Positions 12,599 through 24,321 of a stretch of DNA of 63,344 bases are shown in pieces. A program made the translations under genes and the position numbers. Source of the stretch: Ochromonas danica (taxonomy: Eukaryota; Sar; Chrysophyceae; Chromulinales; Chromulinaceae). The notes under the pieces are model-generated. The model was not told the origin of the DNA, did no database searches, and saw only the letters and a list, made by a program, of their open reading frames with translations. The stretch's first letter is position 1; every line of letters starts with the position of its first letter. The stretch is taken from positions 1 through 63,344 of the forward strand of contig VKHL01000160.1 in assembly GCA_015146655.1 (NCBI GenBank), read 5' to 3'.

Positions 12599-13027
12599 CT
12601 AGTCATCCTGTCGCACGAGCTCTTCCTTCTGCACACGCTTTAGCTCTTCATTGGCACGGAGTAGCGACTGGGCTCGACGGAACTTTCTTCGATCCTTCCT
12701 CACCTACCACACCCCAGAGGAGAATTAGTGTGACAGGCTGGCTATGAGGGAGGAGGGAGTCGCTCTCACCTGGAAGAGGAAGCATTCTTTATCCAACTTG
12801 CCTGTGATGTTCGCTACTTGGAGTGCTCGGCCGCAGAGGTCGCGGATATAGTGGACAGTCATCTTCTCCATCAAGTCCACCGCATCCGCTTGAGGTGGCC
12901 AAGCATCGCCAAAGCCGAACATGATCTCCTCCACTTGATCCTCCATGCCATGTCGAGAAGAGCGTGGACGCTTGCGGCCGTCGGGCAGCTTGACGGAGGA
13001 CTCCTCGGGGGGTCTCGCTTCTGACAT
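12599..13027 (-). CDS. TAF13: TFIID subunit TAF13 (120 aa)
   Basis: Two exons, 13027-12770 and 12703-12599, are joined across a 66-nt intron (GTGAGA...GTAG). The 120-residue product has the usual TAF13 length. The histone fold shows MFGFGDAWPPQADAVDLME, then HYIRDLCGRALQVA and, after the splice, VRKDRRKFRRAQSLL. TAF13 pairs with TAF11 through histone folds inside TFIID, the general RNA polymerase II factor that recognises core promoters. The N-terminus is charged and ends in a KRPRSSR patch. TTAAGTTAA sits 45 bp before the start. Confidence 0.88.
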
Positions 13028-13406
13028 GACCAGTCAGATCGGATTGTTTTCGATGACTTGCCCACTTTCTCTTAAGTTAAGGATTTCCTGTTTGTGTATT
13101 TCCTTAAATCGATGTCAACTCCAAGCACAGTATGTACAGTAAATGGTCTATTCCAGTGTTTGAAATGGTTAGATTCGCACATTAATAGGAGACTATTAAC
13201 AGTTAACAATGATAGTTAGAAGTGATGTTATTATATAGCCCACTTCTTAGCATCGCACGTCTTCAAAATTAGTATGTCAGAATACTATTGTAGTAGTCTA
13301 TCTATTAATACTGTAGACTAGACAGCAGCAGTAGTCAGTCTATACTATTATTTTATCTATCTACAGAAACCTCCAGCCCCATCTCCATCTGCAGCGACTG
13401 ACGCCG
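13028..13406. promoter_or_regulatory. Spacer upstream of TAF13 with TTAAGTTAA
   Basis: TTAAGTTAA lies at 13072-13080, just upstream of the TAF13 start. The rest is AT-rich with several TAGAC/AGTCTA words (13290-13350) and no gene that can be supported. Confidence 0.35.
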
Positions 13407-16376
13407 TTATTCCAGCGTGAAGCCTGCCAAGGAATCCATGCTATTGATGACGACTGAGAGGCGAGCCTCCAGCTCCTCGTAAGAGTCGTAGCGCGGGAGG
13501 TCTAGTTTGTTGAAACAAGTGTGCGCTCGGGGAAAAAGACTCTCCTATCACACCATTTGTGGCAACGGATAAGTTCACAGTGTGAGAGAAGTAAGCCAGT
13601 CAAGAGGAGAACTAACCAATTTGCTGATAGGCTGGATGTTGAAGAAGCGTGTTCTTCCGTCAACACTCTGCAGAGCCTGGAAGCCCTGCGCTGGCAGTCG
13701 ACTGCTGCCTGTGACAAATTGCAGCAGTCGCAGCCGCTCCTCTTCCTCGAGACCAGCAACACAACGCCAAAACCACTGCACTACGCGATGGTTTTGGTTG
13801 TATTCGCCGTGGTACTGTGTGTGACGTTTCCAGTCCTCTAGATCGACATGGCTGAGTCCTGACAGCAAGAGGTCGAGCTCCATGTAGTCCAGCACGCTGA
13901 GCAGCGACAGTGGTACCACCTCCTCCAGTCCGCACAATAACGCACGTAACGGGTCACGAATAGAGGAGAAGACCGCATGGGAGAAGCGCAATTGCAAGTA
14001 ATGCTCCTTGTTCGCCTCAGTGACGGCTATATCGCGGCCGTTAGGGAGGAGGTCAATGGTATGGACAGTGCCCGCACCGCAGCCCGGACAAGGGAAGGAA
14101 AGGGAGAAGTCAAGCTCTAGCGCCTCAGCATTGTTTCCGCTGCTGCGGAGGTAGAGGAGGTTACGGTAGAGGTCGTCATCAATGAACTCGAGATCTGGCA
14201 TTGACAGAGGCATGCCAAGGATATGCTTGCGCAGAGGCAGCGAGAGCGAAGCAGGCAGCGCAATACCAGCCACTAGAGCCTTACCCAGCAATCGACCAGC
14301 GAACTGGTAGTACAGCAAATAGTTCGTCGCGTTGATGGGGTGACTAGCATCTGCCTCTTGCGCAGCAGCAGCATTGGCTTCTTGCCCATGTGCATATAGG
14401 AAGTGTACGAAAGGATTGATATGATAGGTGAGCGCACTGTCGCGTCCGCCACCCACAGCCACGAAGAGCGCATGTTTTGGAGAGAAAAGCTCGTGACAGA
14501 CCAAAGTGAACCACTCTCGCTCCAGCCCGCCAGCATCAATACCTCGTTCACCAAGAAAGTGATACTTGCACACCTTTGCCAGATCTGCACGGGACAGGGA
14601 CATGAAGGCACGACAGCTGTCGAACAGTAGACTCTGACGAGAGACATTAATGCGCAGGAAGCCGGAGGTTGCAATGGGCATGACGAGAGTGTGAAGCATC
14701 TGTCGTAGCCAGCGCTGCTTCTCCTTGAACGAGTAGGCAGCCACAGAGACTAGATCCGTGATCGATGGGGCCGCACTTTCTTCCTCGCCTCCATTCTCAA
14801 TGTCGCCTGGCTGGTTCGGTTCGTTGCTCTGGTAGAGGTTGTCGAGCAGCGCCTGCACGCGCAGCGCTCTCCTCAGTGGCTCCGATATCGCGACATGCAC
14901 CACCTGGCCAGCCCTTCCGCCTGCCGCTGCTTCGCCAGACCCTTCTACAGGCTGCAGTGGAGCCACAGGGGGAAGAGGAGGGGAAGAAGTATCGCTGGGC
15001 TCACTGGCGGCTAGCACAGGAGGAGCGTCGACGGGATGCCAAAAGAGTTCACCGCTGCGCGAGTCGTATGTGCAGCAGAAGGCAGAAGAGCGCTTCATTG
15101 CATCGGGCATCTCTTCGTCGAAGCTGTCTCGAAAGCGTGTCTTGGTGCGACGGCGAGGTGGCGGGGAAGGCTGCGTGGGCAACAAGCGATAGCGATGTGG
15201 TGAAGCAGCTGAGAGAAGAGCTGCCAAAGGATTGCTCGCACTTGCTAATCCTCCTCCTGCGGATACTTCCTGCTGACTCAGGCTGTTGGCTCTGGAGCGG
15301 ACAGGGGTGGAGCAATTGAGACCTGCGTTGATCGAGGAGGTCATGACAGAGGACGTTTCCGACGCCGAGTCGATTGCGTAGCTCCCGCTGAGGTAGCGCG
15401 CACTGGCATTACTTGCCATCGATGGCCGAGGTGTGTAGCCGAAGGGCGACTCGCCGATCTTCGTTTGTCTGATGGGGATTCTCCTCCACACAAGCAGGCC
15501 TACAATTGAATGAGTGAGATGTGACGCGAGGAGCAAATGCAAGGGGAGGAATAGACCTGTGGAGGGATTGATGCGACGCTGCCAGAGCTTCCGTCGCCTA
15601 GCGCCCTTCTGTCTCAAAGTGAGCTGGTTGATGCGGCGGTAGTTCATGGCCTCACTGCGCTCTTCGTTAGTCAGGGGCTGAAAGTGACGCAGCGACAGAG
15701 AGACCTCCTGGATCTTCTCCTCTCCGTTGCTCTCGGCTACTCCAGGCACGGGGGTGACAGTGTTGGTGGGGGTGGTGCTTGGCGGGGCGAAGGAGGAGAA
15801 GGAGGAGGAGGAGGGGGCAGGTAGGTCTGAAGTGACTGCGCCAAAAGCTAGTTTGCGCTTGGCTTGATGCTCACGCCGTTGGCGCTTGTATCGTTCGCTG
15901 AAATCCTGCGCAGTGCCGCACATGCCGCAATAGGGAGTGACAGACAAGTTGTCGAACCCGCAGATGATGCACATCCACTCCTCGCTGTCACTCTCCTCCT
16001 CCTCCTCCTCGTGAGGTCTACCAAACAGATAGTCGCGGGTGCCTCGTGGAAGTAGCGGCGCTAAGAGTCCGCCCAGTCCTCTGCGTCGCTCTCCCTGATG
16101 GCCGCGGACTCTTCGCACGTAGCAAGTGCCGCAGCAGAGACAGAGCAGCGCGCCGAGGATGCACAAGAAGATGATCGTATAGTAGGCCTCGTTGCAGCTG
16201 TCGCCGAAGTCTGTGGAGCAGGAGCCGCTGTCCCCGCAGGAGCTGTCCGAAGAACACCAGGAGCAGTCGGAAGAAGAAGACAGACAAGAGTGACACGAGT
16301 GGTAGGAGGAGCAGGTCGCGTTGCTATCGCTACTTTCCAATCCGAATCCAGGCCATCGATGCGCAAGAAAAGCCAT
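13407..16376 (-). CDS. Membrane-anchored HECT E3 ubiquitin ligase with PSI-like and RanBP2 zinc-finger modules (946 aa)
   Basis: Three exons: 16376-15557, 15499-13617 and 13544-13407. The last, short exon supplies the catalytic end of the HECT domain, HTCFNKLDLP, with the active cysteine near residue 911. The HECT start is marked by FLRINVSRQSLLFDS and GIDAGGLEREWF. The N-terminus is unusual: a cysteine-rich PSI/plexin-like stretch (residues 22-61, SCHSC and CSWC), a hydrophobic helix (65-87), then a RanBP2-type zinc finger (W134, C136, C139, N143, C150, C153). RanBP2 fingers often bind ubiquitin. No classical signal peptide precedes the PSI-like part, so topology is uncertain. It is inferred to transfer ubiquitin to proteins at a membrane. 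The 57-nt intron 1 (GTCTAT...TGTAG) is in frame and less certain than the second. Confidence 0.82.
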
Positions 16377-16825
16377 TTCCTTCTCAGTGGACGATCTCCA
16401 TGGAGGAGATGCTAAGCCAAATGCGATCGGAATCCACCTCCCGTGTCTGGCCTTCTGGCAGCCAGATATCCAGATTTCTAGATATCCAAATCTCCAAATA
16501 ATCTCCCCGAAATGCGAAGTTAAATGAGAAGTTTAGACTAGAAGTTGTTCTTTGGCTCGTAGAAGTAGTGCGGGGAACATTTGATTACCGTGGGAACAAT
16601 TTCCCTAAGCAGTTTTTGCAAGGCAAGCTGACTATCTAGAGTACATTGTTTTAACTTAAAGCTTCCCCTCCTAACCTAATCCATCTCTACAGTCACTATG
16701 CTTCAACCTCTCAATATCAGCCTTTAGCAGCTGTCTGTATGCGCAATTCGTATTATAAGAGTGAAAGCCCTAGTGTAGGATCAATGCATGCATATTCAAT
16801 CAACAGATAAACCAATCAGTGTAAA
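16377..16825. other. Spacer upstream of the HECT gene
   Basis: It contains GATATCCAGATTT/GATATCCAAATCT direct repeats (about 16464-16497) and TTAACTTAA at 16651-16659. The left part is promoter for the HECT gene, the right part 3' sequence of the methyltransferase gene. No gene seen. Confidence 0.35.
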
Positions 16826-17707
16826 TCAATCAAAGAACTCAGTGGCGTTTGTCTCGGCATGGAGCAAGCGACGCTCCTTCTCCTCGTACTTCTCTCCCCA
16901 GATCTTGGGCATGGCCTCTCCCTGCTCTCTGTGGACTTTGCGCACGTAACAGACTTTGAAGGCACAGCCCGCAATGAGAGCGTCTTTTGGAACTGTGCTC
17001 GTGAACTCATCGCCTCGTCGACCAGTGTCGACTCCGAGGGCCAGCAGTCGCGTCCAGTTGCCCACTACGGCGGCGATGTCCCCCGTCACGTGCAGGTCCT
17101 CCATGACGTAATAGCCGCCGGGCGCCACGTGAGGCCAAAGCGCCTTGAAAGAGGCCATGATGAGATCATAGGTATGTCCACCGTCGTCGACGACGATGTC
17201 GAAGGGCGGTGACTCCGAGACGATCTTCTGCAAGAGGACCGCGTCGGACTGGTCGCCCAGCCAGAACTTCTCCACCAGACCTGGGTGCTTGGACTCGAAG
17301 TTATCCACACACCTCCTCACCTTGGCGTGGCTATCCGGGTTCTTCTCGTTCATGTAGTCCACAGCGGAGTACTTCAAGTTGTGGAAGAACTTCTTCCAGA
17401 GCCTGGCAGAGGCGCCCGCGACGTGGTGGCCGCAGCCGAAGCCGATCTCCAGCATGCTCACGGGCTCGAAACGCATGTGCTGAAAGAGGTCGCAGTAGAG
17501 GGACTGGTAGTTCTGGAAGGGATTGAACTTGTCCACCTTGTAGAAGTCGCCCATCTTGGCCAGCGGGCAGGCCTTGGCGCTGCGATCTTTCTCCACAGAG
17601 TGGCTGTCCTTCTCGGTTGCCTGACAGTGCATAAAAATCAAGGCGAAGAGTGCAAGAAAGACAAGCCACGACTTCTTCTTCGTCACCTCCATTCCAGCCA
17701 TTGGCAT
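16826..17707 (-). CDS. ER/secretory class I methyltransferase of the MycE/Methyltransf_24 type (293 aa)
   Basis: A single exon. An N-terminal hydrophobic segment (SWLVFLALFALIFMHCQA) acts as a signal peptide or anchor. The catalytic fold shows motif I MLEIGFGCGHH, an acidic residue in SAVDYMNEK, and the block FDIVVDDGGHTYDLIMASF followed by PGGYYVMEDLH. That block is typical of SAM-dependent sugar O-methyltransferases of the MycE kind and their eukaryotic relatives. It is predicted to methylate a secreted or lumenal substrate, possibly a sugar (inference). Three in-frame ATGs lie close together; the first is used here. Confidence 0.7.
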   Translation of the reverse strand: MPMAGMEVTKKKSWLVFLALFALIFMHCQATEKDSHSVEKDRSAKACPLAKMGDFYKVDKFNPFQNYQSLYCDLFQHMRFEPVSMLEIGFGCGHHVAGASARLWKKFFHNLKYSAVDYMNEKNPDSHAKVRRCVDNFESKHPGLVEKFWLGDQSDAVLLQKIVSESPPFDIVVDDGGHTYDLIMASFKALWPHVAPGGYYVMEDLHVTGDIAAVVGNWTRLLALGVDTGRRGDEFTSTVPKDALIAGCAFKVCYVRKVHREQGEAMPKIWGEKYEEKERRLLHAETNATEFFD

Positions 17708-18367
17708 TCTCGATTAACCTAGACAATCAGGTTCCCACGCAATATAAGACTTACTTTGTCCAGCCAAAGTTTGGTCCAAACACTCAACACTCAACATTTC
17801 TGAGTGCACTCAACATCATTAATTTTTTGGTTGCTCCTCGTCCTCGACCTATACGTCTATTCATTCGCTTCCGTTTGGTTCTAAGTATTATTTTCGATTT
17901 CCTCTACCAGGGGAAGCAATAACCAATCAGTATTTCGACATATTGAAGGAAATATAGCATCCCAAAGTGAGGTACTTTTTCAAACTGCGGGGCCCGCGCA
18001 ACTGTTGACAGTTCGCGCCGCTCTACAAGCTTCATCCCAGATTACCAAATTCTAGCCATTTAGCCCACCTGTCTGGTTATCATGAAAAGGCAATAGACTA
18101 GACTAGTCTACTGCCCGGTCCACACTCTAGTAACTGTCGGGAATGAGAAGAAACTCGAGCACCAATTGAAGTAGCTGCACAAATGAAGGTTTTATAGATA
18201 GAGACTTGTCGTCAAAGAGATTTGATTTGCTTCTTCTAGACTATTCAATTCACTCTGAAGAAGAAAACATCGCTGACAAGACCAACAGCCTCCTTCGATC
18301 TTTGAACTGAGTGCACCCACCATAGCTTATTATGTGACACAGTGACTCTATCGTTATACTCTTCGCC
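17708..18367. other. 660-bp spacer
   Basis: This lies between two minus-strand genes. It is AT-rich with a TAGACTAGACTAGTCTA word at about 18096-18112. No ORF, tRNA-like fold or larger repeat was recognised. Confidence 0.35.
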
Positions 18368-19005
18368 TCAGTCTAGAGGACTCAGAATCTCCCGAAGGAT
18401 GCGCTCACCCTTTTCGCAGACCTGCACCACCTGAACAGACAGACAGACAGACAAATGTCAGCCATGCACACGATACGATGAGACGAATCAATCACAGGGC
18501 AACTAACCATGTTGACGCTGCACACTTCCTCTCCATCGACGACAAACTTGGCCATCAGCAAGCCCGCGTTAGTCAGCGCGGAGGGCGCAATTCCCTCCAC
18601 ATCCACCTTGGCAACCTCGAAGTGCATCTCGCTCTCTCCGTCTGGATAGTCCTCTATTGGAGTCTCTCCCAGCGTGCGAACTATGCGACGATGGCAGGAG
18701 TCCACGAGGAACTGAACAACCCAGTTAGCCGCCACCACGTCACGATCGAGATCAAAGCGAATGTCCAGAGACAACGGCGCTGAGATATCAACTACACCTT
18801 CAGGCTGTATGGACAGCTGTAAGATGTCAACTCGCGGGAAATTGGGGGCCTCTTCCTCCTGCGCCGCCTTGCCCTCGGCTTTGCTGTCGCCGAAGAGAGA
18901 ATCGTCCACATAGCGGCCAAGGCCATGGCTGTCCCCTTTCTGACCCCGATCTCCTTTTGAAGAACTCTCTTTGCTTTCTGCTCTTAAAGATTCCTTAGCG
19001 TCCAT
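18368..19005 (-). CDS. Conserved-looking protein of unknown function (186 aa)
   Basis: Exons 19005-18508 and 18430-18368 join after Met166 (GTTAGT...TTCAG, 77 nt). The N-terminal 50 residues are Lys/Ser/Glu-rich. The rest alternates hydrophobic and polar residues, which suggests a beta-sandwich (VDILQLSIQPEGVVDIS, then WVVQFLVDSCHRRIVRTLG and VDGEEVCSVNMVVQV). The pattern looks like a conserved eukaryotic family, but I could not name it. It is divergent from globin 1 across 305 bp. CTGT repeats lie just before the acceptor. Confidence 0.65.
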
Positions 19006-19310
19006 ACAGGCGGCGATATTGACTATTATTGACTAGCTGGTCTTGGTTATCTTGTTTGGGGGTCTGGAGATCTGGAGGTCTGGCCTGGGATTTCAGCGAA
19101 ACTGTTGGTGTGCACTGCTGAAAAGCCTGAAAAGAGGAGATTCAACTCTACTTTTCATGTTGCTGCCGCTGCTCCACCCCATGCTGGCCGTCACCGTGCA
19201 CAACGCCAACTCCCTCCTCCTCTTCTCTTCTTTGTACCACCGACTAATAGACCTAACTATTGTAACCCCGAGTCGGAAGGAAAGCACTATTGGTATTGAT
19301 AGCTGAGAAT
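19006..19310. promoter_or_regulatory. Bidirectional promoter region (unknown gene / globin 1)
   Basis: This 305-bp spacer sits between divergent starts. It has a run of GGTCTGGAGATCTGGAGGTCTGG (about 19060-19082) and no TTAAGTTAA. Its role is inferred from position. Confidence 0.3.
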
Positions 19311-20315
19311 ATGGGGGGATCGGTATCCACTAGGGTACCTGTGGTGAAAGAGATCGTGCCTGGTGCTTCAGTGGAGGACATCGCGCGAGTGGTCATGCCT
19401 CTCTACTACACGCAAGAGCCCATCACACCCGAGGAGTACGAGGCTGCCAACACTGCGTGGAAATTACTAACCCGCAATCAGTGCCAAGCCTTCTTCGATG
19501 CCAAGGCGGCTGACCCCAGGTAACTATCTCTCTCCCTCCTGCCCTCTCTTACTCGCCTGGCAGTGCTCGCCTCACAATCTATTCTTCTTGCTCTCTTGAA
19601 GCATTTCGTGCAAAATCGCGACGGAGTACATGCATCAGATATTCTATGCGCGCCTCTTCGATGTCCATCCTGCTTGCCGAGCGCTCTTCTCGCGCTCCGT
19701 GAACAAGATGAACCTTGTGCCCATGTTCACCATGTGCCTCAGTAAGTCCTGTTGATTACGACCTTCCACTTGCTCTCCCCTCACCATCTTCTCCCATAGC
19801 CAAGCTAGAATCTGACTCAGCTGCACTGAAGAAGTCGCTGGCTCACCTCGTGCGAGTACACAATCTGCTGGGAGTGAAAGCTGCGGAGTGTGAGTTCTCA
19901 ACCTTTTGCTCGACCTCTGTGGCTGTTGCCTAATGTATGCACGTTGTATCATGATTGGTTAGACGGCTTAGCTGGTGAAATGCTCTTCTTCGCAATGCAG
20001 AAGGTCTTAGGCCCCGACTACACGCCTTTGGCACATCGAGGCTGGACGAAAATCTACTCGGCCATGCTTGAGATTATCATTCCTGAGGTCATTCGATTTG
20101 AAATCAGTCAGAAAGAAGAAGCTTTACAAGTTCTCAAGAAGAGAACTGGTAACACTTTGGACAGGTCCGTGGCTGGCGGATCGCTGGCGTCCTTGGTCAC
20201 TATAGCCATGCCGTCTGGCGCGCCTGTGGTTGGCGGGCTTGTCGGCAGAGGAGAATTAATGAAAGCTGACATGTCCAGCAGCTCAATGCCTTCATTGGGA
20301 ACCGTCACTCCTTGA
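19311..20315 (+). CDS. Globin 1, probably N-myristoylated (263 aa)
   Basis: Four exons: 19311-19519, 19602-19741, 19800-19889 and 19963-20315. The start at 19311 gives MGGSVST, which fits the N-myristoylation consensus (Gly2, Ser6). The globin fold shows YMHQIFYARLFDVHPACRALF, then VRVHNLLGVKAAEYG with the likely proximal (F8) histidine, and WTKIYSAMLEIIIPEVI. A low-complexity Gly/Ser tail follows. The distal region reads SVNKMNLVPM, so the usual E7 His/Gln seems to be Met or Asn. Heme binding is expected; a membrane-linked role in oxygen or NO chemistry, or in sensing, is inference. A paralogue lies 0.7 kb downstream in the same orientation. Confidence 0.82.
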
Positions 20316-20984
20316 TTGAGTAGTGCAGTGCTTCGCCATTGATCCGAGAGTTGGATTTGAGGTGATTTGCATGTTATTGTGTTGTCGAAGTTGGTGTTGC
20401 GATTTGAATTGCTTGTATAAATTGTGTTTAAATGGTTGTTGATATGCAGCGTTGTAGCTGCTTCCTGCTCCTACTATTCCAGCGATTGTGTTTTATGTCT
20501 AGATTAGTACAGTCATGATGCTGTCTGTCTACTGGCCAGACTAAGCGAATTTGGGTTAACATTCTTCGAAGACTGCTCGAATTTTCTTGAGTATATTATT
20601 TTTGTTCAAATTAATTAATGTGTCTTCAATGCTACATCCGATAATAGACTAGACTCCAATAAAAATAAATTACGTCCACACACAGCCAGAAGTTCTAGAG
20701 TTTGGAGTTCTGGCTTTTAGCTGTGAGCTTGGTTGCGCCACGCCATCAACCCAAGCTTCCCCCTTTCAGTCAGTCAGTCAGTCAGTCAGTCAGTCAGTCA
20801 GTCAGTCAGTCAGTCAGTCAGTCAGTCAGCAGTCCCTCTCTGGCTCTGTCATCTGCTGCTGCGTGCGCCTTCTCTTTGTTGTTCCAGCCTCCTCACTTTA
20901 CTTTGCTTCGTTCAGAATTCTTTCTATTGCGATCTTGGTCCAGCCTGCTAGACCTTGGACATCGGGAGGTATAACAGTTTATCA
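20316..20984. other. Spacer between the two globin genes
   Basis: It includes the 3' region of globin 1 (AT-rich, CAATAAAAATAAA at about 20657) and the promoter of globin 2, which holds a 64-bp TCAG microsatellite. No further gene seen. Confidence 0.4.
20766..20829. repeat. (TCAG)16 microsatellite
   Basis: Sixteen perfect TCAG copies lie about 155-220 bp before the globin 2 start. Its length is likely to vary between strains and could affect globin 2 expression (inference). Confidence 0.95.
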
Positions 20985-21755
20985 ATGGGCGGTCAAGTCT
21001 CCACCACTGCTGATGCTGCAGAAAATGTGGTAAAACAGGCAGGGAAAGCGAATACTGAGCTCGAGATCATCAAATTGCTCATGCCTCTGTTCTACATCAA
21101 GGACACCTTGTCGCCTGTGGAATATGAGGAGGCCCTTCGAGTTTGGAAAATCGTGACGAAGAATCAAAGCAAGCACTTCAATGAGATCAAGGCTGTGACT
21201 CCCTCGCTGCAGGGCAAAATCGTGGGCGAGTACATGCACCTCGTCTTCTACGACCGCCTCTTTACAGTCCATCCCGGCTGCAGGGGAATGTTCAGCCGCA
21301 GCTTGAATAAGATGAACCTGCTCCCCATGGTCACGGTCTTTCTCGACAAACTCCATGACAACGAGGCTCTGCGCAAGTCTTTGGTCAACCTTGTTGCTGT
21401 GCACAACAGGCTGGGTGTTCGCGCTGTTGAATATGGCATTGTGGGAGAAGTGATCATGTTTGCTCTCAAAGAGGCTGTTGGACCGCTCGAGTACACTGCG
21501 GAAGCCCACTCTGGCTGGTGCAAGATCTACTCGCGTCTTCTCGACGTCATCGTCCCTGAAGTGGTTTGCTACGAGTTGGAGCACCCAGAGTCAGCAGAAG
21601 CTTTGCTGGATAAGCGCATGAGCAAGATGGGCTGCACTGGCAGTGCTGCCTCTCTCGTTGGCTCCGTCTATTTGCCCACACAGACGAGTCACGCGAATAC
21701 GTCTTTGAGATCTCTCGCCACTGGCGCTGTCAGTGTCCATCGCCTCCCTTCTTAG
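20985..21755 (+). CDS. Globin 2, intronless tandem paralogue (256 aa)
   Basis: A single exon. The start at 20985 is preferred over an in-frame ATG 30 bp upstream because it yields MGGQVST, matching globin 1 and the N-myristoylation consensus. Aligned blocks are YMHLVFYDRLFTVHPGCRGMF, SLNKMNLLPM, VAVHNRLGVRAVEYG with the likely proximal His, and WCKIYSRLLDVIVPEVV. It has no introns while globin 1 has three, which suggests retroposition or wholesale intron loss after duplication. Function as for globin 1. Confidence 0.85.
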   Translation: MGGQVSTTADAAENVVKQAGKANTELEIIKLLMPLFYIKDTLSPVEYEEALRVWKIVTKNQSKHFNEIKAVTPSLQGKIVGEYMHLVFYDRLFTVHPGCRGMFSRSLNKMNLLPMVTVFLDKLHDNEALRKSLVNLVAVHNRLGVRAVEYGIVGEVIMFALKEAVGPLEYTAEAHSGWCKIYSRLLDVIVPEVVCYELEHPESAEALLDKRMSKMGCTGSAASLVGSVYLPTQTSHANTSLRSLATGAVSVHRLPS

Positions 21756-22242
21756 GCCGTTTTCATTTGGAATGCTATTTTTTGTTTCTAGGAGGTGTAA
21801 TCTATTCTTCACTTCAGATCTTTGTGTGTGATATCAAGTGTGATCATGGAGTACGTATGGTTTGTGTATCCAATGGTATTTGATGTCCTTTCATCGCCGT
21901 CGCATTCTTCATGTGTATGTTGAATGTTGTATTTACAGAAAAGTTCGTCGTCGATGGTGCTGAGAGCTTTCTCGTCTTTTCTCTTCGTACAATTCTTTAA
22001 TTCTTAATTCGCATTTCTGTAAACCCTGTGATTCCTTTTGATCAAAAATACCAGCAAGTCAGATGGAGGTTATTATTATTGCGTGGGGATGTGTTGGTGG
22101 TGTTGTGCTGTGCTGCAAGTTCAACACGTGCTGTGCTTCTCTTGTTGCTGTGGCAGGGAAGGGCAGGGCTGTTCTTCTTGTAACAACAACAACTAAACCT
22201 CATCATCTGCTTTGTCTCCTTCCCTCCCTTCATCCATCTTAA
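21756..22242. other. Spacer between globin 2 and TPI
   Basis: It contains 3' sequence of globin 2 and a GTT/TTG-rich stretch upstream of TPI. No gene recognised. Confidence 0.35.
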
Positions 22243-23257
<1,015 letters not shown>

Positions 23258-23491
23258 AGTGAGAAGAGGGTATGGTGCCAACTTTTAGTCGCTCTCTGTT
23301 TGTACTGTCTAGCGCAGCATCTATTTTTGATAACTATAAGCTAAAATTTTGAATCTGAATTAGTCTACAATCAGTGTAGTGGCTAGACTATACCACTGTA
23401 ACATCTTTTCTTCCGACTTTTTCCATGGAATTTCCATGGAATGAAGAGGAACTGCAGTCAAAACTTGTTGATGGGAGGATAAAGCGGGGCA

Positions 23492-24214
23492 ATGCCAGTA
23501 CACAGCATCCTCATCCTCAACATCGCTGGAAACACTCTGTTCTCCAAGTTCTATGAGGGGCGTGCGAGTGGCGGCGAGGAGGTCTCTCTGTTCCAGCAGA
23601 AGCTCTTCCGCCACAGCAACCGCGCCTGGTCTGCGCGCGCCGCCGCCTTTGTGCCGCAGACGTTTCGCTTGGACGAAGTCTATGTGGTGTTTCAGACGAT
23701 TGGCGAGCTCGTGGTCATCGTCTGCGGCAGAGATGACGTGGACGAGATTGTCTGTAAGTGAATGACTGATGCTGCTGCCTCTGCCTCTGCCTCTCTGCTG
23801 GCTGCTGACTGAACAAGATGTGCACGATGATGACGCAGTGGGGGAGCTGCTGGAGGCCTTTCGACAACTTTTGACAGAGCTTTGCGAGGGTCGACCCACG
23901 GAGCAAGCCTTCCTTCTGCCTGACAACTATGGTACGTGATACCTGCCTGACTACCTACACTGTACTGACTACCTGACTGACTGACTGCTACACTGTACCT
24001 GACTGACTGACTACCTACACTGTACTGACTACCTGACTGACTGACTGACTGCTACACTGTACTGACTACCTGACTGACTGCTGATGCTAATATCTCCACT
24101 GTACCTGCAGGGAAGTGGCTTATCGCAGTGGAGGAGGTGGTGTCGCAAGGCATTCTAGAGACCACAGACATCAATCTAGCGGCTAACTTTGTGAAGATAC
24201 GCGGACGAAGCTAG
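23492..24214 (+). CDS. COPZ: Coatomer zeta subunit (152 aa)
   Basis: Exons 23492-23753, 23839-23931 and 24111-24214. The longin-type fold is visible: VHSILILNIAGNTLFSKFYEG, VYVVFQTIGELVVIVCG, then LGELLEAFRQLLTEL, WLIAVEEVVSQGILETTD and NFVKIRG. Zeta-COP is a small subunit of the COPI coat that buds Golgi-to-ER vesicles; AP sigma subunits are related but fit less well. A second in-frame acceptor 21 bp upstream of exon 2 (ACAAG at 23813-23817) would insert 7 residues; the downstream one preserves family spacing. Intron 2 is filled with CTGACTGACTAC-type repeats. Confidence 0.83.
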
Positions 24215-24321
24215 ACTGAATTAGTACTGTACTGTAGTGCTAGAATAGTCTGCTGCCTCTACTGTGTCTCTACTGTGTCTCTACTATGTACAAACTGCTG
24301 TAACTGACTGACTAGTCGTGG

